From Prinsepia uniflora (Eukaryota; Streptophyta; Magnoliopsida; Rosales; Rosaceae): a DNA stretch of 64,000 bases. Each line of letters begins with the position of its first letter. Position 1 is the first letter of the stretch. Positions 34,491-45,211 of the stretch are shown in pieces. Location of the stretch: assembly GCA_032719365.1 (NCBI GenBank), contig CM064870.1, forward strand, positions 22,200,738 through 22,264,737, written 5' to 3'. The translations under genes and the position numbers were made by a program. The notes under the pieces are model-generated. The model was given only the letters and a program-made list of their open reading frames with translations, was not told where the DNA came from and did no database searches.

Positions 34491-34926
34491 GGCCGACTCG
34501 ATCATCATCATCATCGTTTTCTTGTCTTCACTTTTAGTTAATGCAGGTGTGAGATCCACAAATATCTCTCTGAGAATCCCAAAGGAAGAGACGAGGGGCT
34601 CCTCGGAGTTTTGGCTTCAAGTGGCTGGGATCGTCTGCGGTTACGAACAGCGAAAACGTCTACAGGCGGGAGAGAGTTATTGACTCAATATAAGTGGTCC
34701 AACTCTAGATTCTTAGTCTAGCTTGGCTTCTCTTCTGCAGCTGAAACGCACCGTTTTATAGCCTAGGAAATACAATTTCTCCTGTTTGGCAAGAGAGAAA
34801 ATCTAAACTGGACGAGAAAAGAAAGATTAAAATATCTTCCGAAATACAGCGCTTTGGTCTCAGCCATTCGCACTCTCTCTCTCTCTCCCTGCTTCCATTC
34901 ATTCGAGATTTAAATGCTTACTGAGT
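34491..34926. promoter_or_regulatory. Divergent promoter between the At3g49140-like and PPR genes
   Basis: Only 436 bp separate the two start codons, and this includes both 5' UTRs. A CT-rich run CTCTCTCTCTCTCTCC lies at 34,872-34,888 just upstream of the PPR start, a common plant core-promoter feature. I see no obvious TATA box. The arrangement implies a bidirectional promoter; co-regulation is inference. Confidence 0.6.
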
Positions 34927-36344
34927 ATGCTTAGCTTGACGTATTCACTTCCGATCTTCACTGGGCGACTGGAATTTGGGGAAACTTCCCACAGTAGAAG
35001 CAGTGTAGTGGTAAGCTTGTTAAAAAAAAAACAGCTTTTGAATTTTTACTTGCAGAAAGCTAATCACTTTCTTCTCAAATTATTGATCTTCTGAATTTTT
35101 TCAGGTATGTGCTGCAAAAGGTCCAAGACCCAGATACCCAAGAGTCTGGAAAGCCAATAAGAGAATAGGGACCATTTCCAAATCCCATAAGCTTGTTGAA
35201 TCTGTAAGCCATTTTTCGCTCTCCACAACACCCCGCCCGCCCGCCCCCAGCCCGCCCCAACCATCTTTATGCTTGCTTTTGAAAAAATAGTTTGTTTTGC
35301 AGATTAAGGAACTTTCAAATGTGAAAGAGGAAGTTTATGGAGCCCTTGATTCTTTCATTGCCTGGGAATTAGAATTCCCTTTGATTACAGTGAAGAAGGC
35401 ACTCAAAACGCTTGAGAATCAAAAAGAATGGAAGAGGATAATTCAGGTTTAATTTTTATCCAACTTTATTTGCTCAACATCATGAATGGGGTCTTTAACT
35501 CTTTTGAGTCCTGTAATTTCGTCAAACGGCATTTGTTGTTCGTTACCTATGATGTGCAGTTCGAGTCCGCTTACGAAGCTCGACCTAAGTCCTGATAGAT
35601 AGTTAATTCTCAGAAAATCTCATGTGGGGTTTTAGGTGTCAAAATGGATGTTGAGTAAAGGCCAAGGAAGAACAATGGGGACCTATTTCACACTATTAAC
35701 TGCTTTGGCAGAGGATGGGAGAATTGAAGAAGCTGAAGAGCTGTGGGCTAAGTTATTCTCACAGTACTTGGAAAGTATGCCTCGCATTTTCTTCCATAAA
35801 ATGATTTCGATTTACTTCCAGAACGGCTTGCATGATAAGATGTTTGAGGTTGGTCTTCAATAACTCGAACCACCCTTTAAGCATTGCATCCTGCAACTTT
35901 TGTTGATTTTGATTGAGAAATGAAGTTGTTCTCAAACCATTTATCTTGCTGTAGATATTTGCTGACATGGAGGAGCTAGGGGTGCAACCAAATGTTTCGA
36001 TTGTTACCATGGTGGGAAATGTGTTTCAGGAGCTAGGCATGTTGGATAAATACAAGAAGTTGAAGAAGAAATATCCTCCACCTAAATGGGAGTACCGATA
36101 CATAAAAGGTAAACGAGTTAAGATTCGAGCAATTTATGAAAACAAGGATGATGGTGCTGAAAAAATGCGAAATGAAGAGAAGGAGACCGTCCACGGCTCA
36201 GAAGAGTCGTTAGAGGCTGAATCAGATTCGTATGAAGATATTGTTGAAGTTGAGGAAGTGGACCGGCAGGACTCGAATGATTCACTCGAAGAAGTTGAGA
36301 CAAGTTCAGATGAACTGAGGCTTGAATCTATAACCTCTTCTTGA
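34927..36344 (+). CDS. EMB1417: EMB1417/At4g21190-like pentatricopeptide repeat protein
   Basis: Five exons: 34927-35010, 35105-35203, 35303-35446, 35636-35848, 35955-36344. All introns are GT-AG, giving 309 residues with no stop. Features: an N-terminus compatible with plastid targeting, then CAAKGPRPRYPRVWKANKR, the helical region WELEFPLITVKKALKTL, PPR-like helices KWMLSKGQGRTMGTYFTLLT, EDGRIEEAEELWAKL, IFADMEELGVQPN and VFQELGMLDKYKKLKKK, then PPPKWEYRYIKGKRVK and an acidic Glu/Ser-rich tail. The conserved body matches Arabidopsis At4g21190 (EMB1417), which is required for embryo development and is thought to act in organelle RNA metabolism. I start at ATG 34,927 because the ATG at about 34,915 hits a stop at once. 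The acidic tail is the least conserved part. Confidence 0.92.
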
Positions 36345-37030
36345 CCAGTTACATAGAAGAATATCGGAGGCTTATGATATCTCAGCACAATGGGATGTTT
36401 GCCTGGTCAGAAAGGTGTTCAAGGCGACAGGAACGCAGCTTTATTTCTATGGACTGAGTCATTGAAAATATCAATATTCATTCAAAATTTCACTAATCAT
36501 ATTTTTGTATCTTTTTAATCCGTAATTACCATAATAATTAATCAAATAATGAAATTGACCATTTAAAGCTTTTAATCCTAATAACTTTTTCCTTTTTCTT
36601 TCTATATCATGAAAACTTTACTCACTTCCAATTTTTTTTTTTACTTGTTCATTTTAACATGTAAGAAAAATTTAACTTAAAATAAGATAATCAAGATTAA
36701 AGATTCTTCAAAAATACTTTTAAATTTTAAATTTGAAATTTTTTTATTATTTATTTTAAAAAATTATGTTAATCGCTTATGGTTTAGAATTTAATTCTTA
36801 AATTTTGTGCCCAAAATTTAAGAATTAAACTTTAAACTCTAAGTCATAAGCTCTTATATCAATCCTTACCTAAATAATCCTCACTCCTCTCTAAAATATT
36901 CTATACTCTACTATTAAACTTCAGACAACAGATATTTTATTCATGGTTTCAAAGAAGAAAAAAAAAAATCAATTGTAATATATAAATTTAATTATAAGTG
37001 TATTAAATTTAATTATAAAATAGGGATTGA
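36345..37030. other. AT-rich intergenic region with a strong palindrome
   Basis: Mostly A/T runs downstream of the PPR gene. 36,790-36,807 and 36,812-36,829 form a perfect 18-bp stem (TTTAATTCTTAAATTTTG and its complement) with the 4-nt loop TGCC. Imperfect pairing continues outward (CTTATG at about 36,776 and CATAAG at about 36,845). It could be a fold-back MITE remnant; I see no clear TIR or duplication. The word attga at 37,026-37,030 is the target duplication of the following LTR. Confidence 0.6.
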
Positions 37031-39748
37031 TGACACGCCCCGCCCCTTAATCCCCCAAGATTAGCAGGGAAGGTCGTGCTGTGACACGTTCTCCTAAAAG
37101 GACCAAACTACCCCCGGTAACAACAAAAAACCTATCCATGTGTCAGACCAGGGATCCTACCACAACCTAGCTAGACGAAACAGAGTACGCACTCACCATG
37201 ATGCCTCGGCCTCCCTACAGCCCGAGTCCGCAACCTGCCTGGAGAGTGCCAAAACTAAAAACAAAGTGTGAGTGGACATAAAATAAAATAAAATACTGGA
37301 AAACCATTTTGTGAAACACATCATTTAACCCTCTGTTTTAGAAAACATGCATGTATAACAAATAAAACATTCTTCCAAATAAAACCACAGTTATAATCTA
37401 AATACCTGGGGATCTAACCCCAAAACCATAGACATATAAAAAGCTCATCGGCTCACAGGCTACAGAAATCGTTGGCTCTAAGCCACTTGAAAACCTTTAC
37501 ACATAAGCATTATAAAAACCGTAAACTCAAGTACATACCAAACCAGCTATTGTTGGCCCAGCCAGATCCAAAACAACCTCGTCATGCTGGTTCAACCAGC
37601 GGCTAGTCCAACTAGCATCCCATGTGCACTATCGGTAAGAGAATATGCGAACTCCAAGGTCCAATCCCTTCGGTATGTGTGGAGTCCAACTCCGATTATG
37701 TTTGAGCCCGTCTCTGGGAACCCACGGAGTCCAACTCGGATAGGGCAATCCAATCGCCTGAGGTTGACCAATCCAGCATATAGAAATCCAATCTAGGACA
37801 TAATATAGCATGACAATAAACTTAAACCAGTTATCCCACGGCCACCAGCCCAAAATAGTTATCCCCCGGGCACCAGCCCAAAACAGTTAACTCTGAGGCA
37901 CCCTGCTCAAATCCTGATTTCCCAAACCCATAATAAAATCAAGAACTAAAACCCATAAATAGTTTGTACTGAAACCAACCATAAATCGAATCCCGACATA
38001 TAAACATAACACCTTAAGTCCAACATATATCCAACAACCAAAATCATAATCATAATCATGCTAAATCATATCTCAAAACCGATAAAAACATATACATATG
38101 CATGCATCAGAGTTATGAAAGAAAACTGTCCACTCACAGTACTGTCGCATGCTCGAACCACGAGCTGTAAGCTAATCCAACGCCTCCGGAACGTCCGGGC
38201 ATGTCCAAAACACACTCAAAGGTCACTATCAAGTTATATAAGTCCATATATAAAACCCCCAAAAATTCCGAAACTGAGAACGTGTCCCGAACACGCTTCA
38301 TGAGGAGAAAAACCCACATTTGACCTATTAAATGATCTCTGATCGTCCCGAAACCACCACCATTGGATTCAAATCGTCGAAACCTTTGCAAATGACCCTG
38401 GTCCCACCTCGAAATTCGTGCACATGCGCCCCCACGTGCGGGTCAAAGTCAACGAGTCAACTTGGTCAAAGTCAACGAGTCAACTCTCAAGTCAACTCAA
38501 TCTAGGCTCGCTGGAGAAGATGACTGACGCCGCCGTTGCCTCCATCGCCGCCGTCGTCTGGTTTCGGTCGCCGATGGCTGAAACCTCCATTTTTGTCCAA
38601 AACTCCGAACTTCGATAACTCACTCATTCTCAACCAAATTCAACGTTCTACCTATTTAAATTCATCTAATCTTCGCCAAAAATCCGAATTTAAACCCAGA
38701 AGTTGAAGAAAGTACCTGGATTTAAAGTACCCTGGTCTGACACGTGGATAGGTCTTTTGTTGTTATCGAGGGTAGTTTGTTCCTTTTAGGAGGACATGTC
38801 AGACGAGAGCACGACCTTCCTTTCTAATCTTGGGGGATTAGGGGGCGGAGCGTGTCAATTTGGTATCAGAGCTCTGGGTTGCTCTATGTGGCATTGTGCA
38901 CTGGGTGTACATGATAGTTTTGTTAGGGACGTGATGCCTCTGCGACGACAGCCCCGTCATCAGCCTAGAAGTGAGGCTAAGGATATGAAAGCGGGAGATG
39001 TTTAAGGGAAAAAAGGCTTGGGATTTGTTATGTAAGGCATTGGATGTTGTGTCTTAGGGGGTTGGACCCCGAGGAGGGTCGATTTTTGTATGGACCCATC
39101 GACTGAAGGCTGTAGCGTTCCTAGAGGATTTGTTTCCAAAACCAAAACCCAAAACTTAGGGCCCACGACTTACCTCGATTTTTTGCGATTCCGGCCACCC
39201 TCATGGCAGCTCTGCCGTCCAATGTTGTCCCCTCAGTCTCTACCTCATCCTCACGGCCTCACAATGGTCTCTAGCATGAAGATGGAGTGATGAAGGTGAT
39301 GGATGGAGTGGCCATGTGTTTGGAAGGAAAAAAGAATGAAAAAGATGATGGTACATGATCCATTTAAAATGGGCCATACGATGAGTGACCTGAGTGACCA
39401 GTGTCACTCATCCATTGGTCCCCAAATTTGATATTTTGGCCCACTAAAAGATAAACTAGTTGAAACTAGTGTAATCATAAAACGGAACTGAACCTTCCGT
39501 GACCTATAACTTTCTCGTAAGATGTCTGATTCCGACGTACCGGCGGTCTACGGACTCGTATCTTCCTGATCTACGTAATGATCCTTGATCCACGTGCCTT
39601 GGATTTTCTAGGTCAAGAGTCAACTTTTTCACCTTTCCCAAGGGAAAAATCGTCATTTTGCCCCGATTGTTCGATAACCCTTGACTAATCCCGATTAATC
39701 CTCACTAAATCCTTAGTTAATCCCATAGATTCAGGACAGATCCTTAAA
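37031..39748 (-). mobile_element. LTR with an internal inverted LTR-PBS-gag fragment
   Basis: 2,718 bp, flanked by attga (37,026-37,030 and 39,749-39,753). The plus-strand left end TGACACGCCCCGCCCC is an LTR end reversed. The right end reads on the minus strand TTTAAGGATCTGTCCTGAAT, which aligns to the LARD LTR start TGTAACGACCCGTCCTGAAT. It holds a hairpin domain 37,268-38,137 (arms GTGAGTGGAC and GTCCACTCAC; hairpins GCTGGTTcAACCAGC, GCTAGTccaACTAGC, GGAGTccaACTCC). A segment at 38,728 to about 39,080 is in the opposite orientation (separate feature). Acceptor-like CTCTCCAG (37,239) and donor-like CCAG|GTACT (38,715) lie on the minus strand. Confidence 0.8.
38728..39080 (+). mobile_element. 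Inverted fragment: LTR end, primer-binding site and gag start
   Basis: 38,728-38,857 is the reverse complement, with a few changes, of the first 130 bp of the surrounding LTR (37,031-37,160). It ends in GCGTGTCA. TTTGGTATCAGAGCTCTGG follows as a tRNA-iMet primer-binding site (38,859-38,877). At 38,933 an ATG opens a short frame beginning MPLRRQPRHQPR, like a chromovirus Gag N-terminus, ending at a stop at 39,002. It lies inside the minus-oriented LTR, so it is a rearrangement or an abortive cDNA, not a normal element. Confidence 0.72.
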
Positions 39749-39753
39749 ATTGA

Positions 39754-42700
39754 TCCACAGTACCATTAGCAGCGGGACCTTTCTTTTTTGTATCATGTTG
39801 TTCATCAGCCTCATCTTCACTATATTCACTCTCATAATCCTCATCGTATTCTTCTTCTTCATTTTCTTCTTCGTCTTTAATACCATCTTCCCTAAATGGT
39901 CATTCTTCTGCCAAAAAACCACCCCAGGAACGCTTCATCCATAAAATTTACTTTTTGCCAAAACCAAACGTTATTGGAGACTGTCAGCAAGTAGAAACCA
40001 GAAATTTTCTTCCTTGTGAAATGGGAGGTATGGGACATGGGAAAGGGCACCAATCAAGTCGTTGGCATGTTTTAGTGTCACCCAAGCATGAACAGTGAAA
40101 ATTTCACCCTCTTGTATACCCTCTTCACCTTCAGTCTCACATTTAGCATCAATTGATATTGAAGGCATCGTTTCCAGTACCATTTCAACATCTTCTACTT
40201 CATTGGCCGAGAATCCAGCTATTTGAGAAAGTAGATCAGCGCGTTCTTGCACAGACATGTCCTAAAGCTCTTGAAACACTCTCAGCTTCTACAAATACAA
40301 GAGGAAGAAGAATAATTAATTGTAAGATTAACAGAAGGAAAAAAAAATAACTGGACAAGGCAGCACAAACGTGATTAACTATATCCCAAAGAAGATATTC
40401 AGCTCATTTCAATCTCAAAAAGCAGCATTCACAAAATAACTTCAATTTTAATAATGAGAAGTAGCAATAAAGCATTACAACCTGCTGCTAGCAGCTACGT
40501 AAGAAACAGTAAACAGTTGTATTAAAACATGACCTTCACTGAATCCTCCAGTAGCTTTTCTTGCACTGAGAGGAACAGCCTGCATTATGGCCATCAAAAT
40601 ATCAAGAAGCCTAAGTTAGCACAGATTCGTAGAAGGTTCAAATGATGAATGTTCAACAAAAACAAAAAAGACGCGCCTATTTGAAAGTAAAACAGAAGAA
40701 TAAGAAAAAGGAATATTATTTACTGCCATATATTTATTCTGACATTAATAATGAACAAGAAAGATAAGTCACATGCAAGGAAAAGTCGATAATTAAGCTC
40801 ATCCCAGCAAGAAGCACAAGTATACACAAAAACAGAGATAACAGACTACTCGTGAGCTAACACTAAAAACAAAGAGGAATTAGTACAACCAGTACATTTT
40901 TAAGATCTACATGCTTAACAAAAAGTGGATGATGGACCATCACCTGAATGATACACTGAAAAAGTTCAACCACCCCAATAGTAGGCCTCAGCCATCCTTG
41001 ACCCTGAGCATTGTGCGACATAACTGCCATCTGCATAGAATATATCAATAAGTAAAACTAGCAGTATGTAGCTTCTAGATTTGGTTCACATGTCATGAGA
41101 GATACTAGGACATCAATTTCACCAAATAGTTTCCAGGAATACAAGCAGTGTCCTACCAACTCAATAGTCCCTTCTAAATTTGTATCTCAAATTTCCAAGT
41201 ACGGTATTGGAGCAAGAAGAAGTCTATACAAAAATATAATGGAAATGTGAGACAGAAAATGTAGAAATTAACTTCATCAATTCTTCAAGAAGGCAAGGCG
41301 CAAGTTCTAGAACACGCCTAAAATCACCTTGCATAGATAAAGATAAGGCTGCTGACTCGCGAGTTAACTGTGCTTGGATCAACAATTCAGCCTGCGCAGA
41401 AAGTAGCATAAATGTAAGCATAGATATTTGTCAAAGATCAGAAAAAACTTTTCTTATAATATAGCATGCCCTGAAGAACAACCTACCTTTACAAGGGTTG
41501 GATGCTGCTTCCAAAACTTTGCCTGCTCTTGCTTGATGTTCTTAAGGTCTAGATTTAGCTCACTCCTGACTAGCATAAAAAGCTTCTGAAAGTGTTATTA
41601 AAAGTTATACGAACAGGAATTTTCGTATATTCAGCAGCCTTTATGAAGACATCCATTACTTTGCTGCATAGTCAACTTAATGCATCAGATCAATGGAAAA
41701 GAAATAACAAATTGTATTTTAATACACACCAAATCCATTAAAATATCAATAATACAGGTAAGAGAAACTTTGACTCTTATTTGATTTGGTTTGGAGATAT
41801 GGGCATACTAAAAAAATTTCAAAACATGTATATAATTACCCCAATTATTCTGCTTATGTTACCATTCTACTTCAATAGTTCAGGCTTGCAAGAAGATGCT
41901 ATTCATTATAAATAGTAATATAGAAAAGTTAACTTAAACACTTTGGGGACACATTGTACGTTAATTGATTACTATTGAAATATTCAATATATTGCATGAT
42001 TAAATTAATAATTAACATATCTTCTGAATGAATTGAGTACCTGGGAGCCAAAGAAGGCTTCATAAAGTAATAGTATATGGACAACGTTTGATGCAAGACA
42101 TAGTTGCCGGTATATTTTTCCGACCTTGAAAGATATACAACAGCTACTACTAATGGCAACAGAATACAAACACCTACAATCCAGAGTAAGATTATTCCAC
42201 CAGATGCCCCATCAATGTGTAGTAAGAATTGAGGAAGAGCTATGCCCATTTGAAACCCCTATTGAAGTAAACCATCAGTTCAGTTTCAAAACATGATTAT
42301 TTCTAACTGATATAATATTGATAAGGATAAAGAAGGTTCTATCTGTTTTCCTTGAATGATATTGCACATTACCTGCCTACCATCTGGATGGCCATATTTC
42401 TCAAAATTCTCACAAGATACTGGATCCGTCATATCCTGATAAGCCTTTGATATGAACTCCACAAAATAATTGTGACTGTAACATATAACTCAAAAAGACC
42501 TAATCTTTATTTCAAGTTCAAATGATAAGCATACATAACTGAAAAACAAAAAAAAAAATCATCAAACCTGGATCTGGATTTTTATCCGGATGGTATTATA
42601 TAGAGAGTCTACTATATGCCTTCTTTATTTCTTAATCTGAAGCTCCAGGTTCCAGTCCAAGAATACTGAATGGCTTGAAAACTTGAATCTGTAAAAATCC

Positions 42701-43165
42701 AAAAACGATCCCAAATGAAACTCAACATTCAATCATTCCAGGATAATCATACGACATAGGAAATCTAATATCAATTTGATCAAACTGAAGAAGCATTAGA
42801 ATGTAAACCATGGGCAGGAGAACCATACATGTTACACAATCATACGCTTTCCATTAATGCCTCAAATTGAATTAAAATGTTCGGCTCATATTATTTATGT
42901 AATAAACCAGGACTATCATGATGACCCAAAGAAGTACTAGTGTCAAGTTACTCCATGTTGAGAAATTTGAAATCTGCAAATGCAATAATAATCACAAACA
43001 TTAGACCACAGTAAGATGTTCAAGACAAAAATTTTAGAATTTTACAAGAAATGAATAAGGAAGAAGAGAATTACGCAACATTGAAGGAACCAACCCACTT
43101 AAATATTGACTTGCGATACTTTCCTGACCGAGCGCACTCAGAACACTGAAAGTGGATATATGCCT
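39754..43165 (-). pseudogene. ERDJ2: ERDJ2 (Sec63-type J-protein) pseudogene, introns retained
   Basis: Exon-like blocks on the minus strand: about 43,085 (CARSGKYRKSIFKW), 42,890 (TM segment SNLTLVLLWVIMIVLVYYI), 42,566-42,690 (J domain), 42,373 (HNYFVEFISKAYQ), 42,035-42,262 (TM segment LLWIVGVCILLPLVVAVVYL), 41,485-41,655, 41,270-41,395 (LTRESAAL), 40,915-41,035 (GWLRPTIGVVEL), 40,530, 39,980-40,290 (Sec63/Brl region, EGEEGIQEGE, FHKEENFW) and 39,754-39,925 (acidic tail). ERDJ2 sits in the ER membrane with the Sec translocon and stimulates BiP through HPD, which is kept. Two stops break the J domain (42,632-42,634 and 42,596-42,598), a frameshift lies near 39,980, and a large C-terminal block is missing before the acidic tail. 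Retained introns mean a DNA duplicate, not a retrocopy. Confidence 0.9.
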
Positions 43166-44216
43166 GTATAATTAACGTCGGTTAGATCCAATTAGTTCAC
43201 AAAGGATAGGGCCATAATTAAGTGGCAACATGAAGCAGAATATGTAGATCAGAATTTCGGAACACCTCCAATGCAATGACATAAAACAATGTTACCATAA
43301 CTTCACTTCATGATCATACCTTTAAAAACATCATTCAGATACGAAATTTTATTTCCCTAACGCAATTTTAAAAGGAACAAAAAAATCAAGATCAATTTTA
43401 GGCCATGGAAAGACTAGGGCCAATCGAAATCAACAAAGCTTGATAATTCAACCATATTATGATATAACAAACTAATAAATAAATAAACAATAGCAGCCCA
43501 TGAAATTCTCCATTAAACCTTCCATCTTGACCCCTAAAAGCTCTAACATGTTGCCCTCTAAGAGCATGTCTCATTGCCCTTACCTTTCAGTCCCCTCTGA
43601 TTCCCCTTTTGCTTTTGTGGCCCGGTTTGAGAATTCTGCTTGCCCACTGCGCTCCAACTTTGAGGCAGCCTCACAACGAAGATGATATTTAAGGTTCGCT
43701 TATACCATAAAACCAATGACTGAAAACTCATACTAAATGGTGGCAGCGAACAATAAAATCCAAACTGGTATAAAATGTTAAAAACGCATGCATACCAATT
43801 CATGCACACAATTGAACACAGCTTACTACAAGCTCATCCAGACCTTAATCAGAATTCAAATAACTGACATTTCAATTTAAAATCTCGAGAACCAAAAAAA
43901 ATATATAGTAGTGATAATTACTTGGAAATAGAAAAATTGGAGGTCGCGATCTGATTCTGTGGTACTCTGTCTGTACGATGGTGCGACTACAAAGACAAAT
44001 AAAAGGGGTGAGCGTTTTCGGATGGGAAGAGGAGCTACCTTGCATTTTACTTGGTCCAATCCTTCTTCTGCAACTATGCTTACTCTCTAATGGGCCTGGC
44101 GTAGCCTAAAATGGTAACTTTCTGTCAAACGATATGCTGTTTTGTATATTCACCGGGTAGTGGAGGCCGGTTGGGAACTTTTTGGCAACAATCATCTCAA
44201 CTTTAAAACTAGATCG
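43166..44216. other. Unassigned region upstream of the ERDJ2 pseudogene
   Basis: No complete gene. On the minus strand 43,505-43,690 reads as a hydrophilic stretch (RCEAASKLERSGQAEF, then MLLEGNMLELLGVKMEGL) interrupted by stops. It looks like a coding remnant but I do not recognise the family. The first ERDJ2 exon, expected here, was not found. Confidence 0.35.
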
Positions 44217-45211
44217 TTAGAGCATCCACACCAGACTCACCAAATATAACTTCCAAACAAATTTAAACAAAAATTTATAATAAAAAAAACCCCAAAATGA
44301 ACCTGCAGCAGACTCAACAAATTTACCCAAAAATAACCTTCTTGGTTTGGCTCGCTACAATATTTCTAGCTCGCTGCAATATTTCTTTCCCATCTCTCTC
44401 TCCCTCTCTCTCTCTCAGACCATCTACTAGCGCCTTTCTTCCTCTCTCGCTCCCACACTCTCTGCAACTCGACCAGGTTCTCCACCCAACCAAAAATTCT
44501 TCTTCGAGGTCGTAAGGTTCTCTACCCAACCAAAAATTCTTCTTCAACAATCGGATCTGCCAGGTTCTCCACCAAATCAAATCCATACCTAGGTAAGTAA
44601 CAATTTTGATTTTGATCCTTCACTGCTAGCTTTCGGCTTCCGCGACACACCCAACCCAGCCCCAGAGCTCTTATTTGGTCTTCTTCGATTTTTGACGGCG
44701 TCATCTTCATATGCTTCCTAGAGCTCCATCTCTTGCTTAATCTGTCATGTGTCTCAGTCAATTGCTCTGTCTCCTCTTCGTGGTTAGTCGCTCCTCTCCG
44801 CATCTGCTTCAATTTCATTATTTTCTGCTGGGTTTAATTTTCTACTGGGTATCATTTATTTTCTTCTGGGTTTGATTTTCTATTTTTATTATAACTGGAT
44901 TCGAATATTTGATTACTCTGTATTGTTTCTGTTTATATTCAGTTATTGTGTTTCCTTTTTCATGTGTTTCATGTATTGCCGATTTTCATGCACTGTAGCT
45001 GTTTGCATTCAACATAAACACATTAGTTAACACTTTGCACTCTCTCCCTTCATTTTAATTTTTTTTTGGTAAGTACCAGCAATTCTGATTCTCTGAGGGT
45101 TTGTTGTGTTGGTATTTGGTAGATTTCAGAGCCTAGAAAAAGGAATAAACAGTGATTCATTACATTTTCGATTTAAGTAATTTGTAACATGAATACTTAA
45201 GAGCGGATACA

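Noticed and set aside
35064..35264. Minus-strand open frames over the PPR gene
   Set aside because: They are shadows of exon 2 and intron sequence of the plus-strand PPR gene, whose splice sites and protein match are convincing.
43500..43690. A distinct small gene upstream of the ERDJ2 pseudogene
   Set aside because: The minus-strand reading looks protein-like but has internal stops and no family that I recognise, so it is only noted as a possible remnant.
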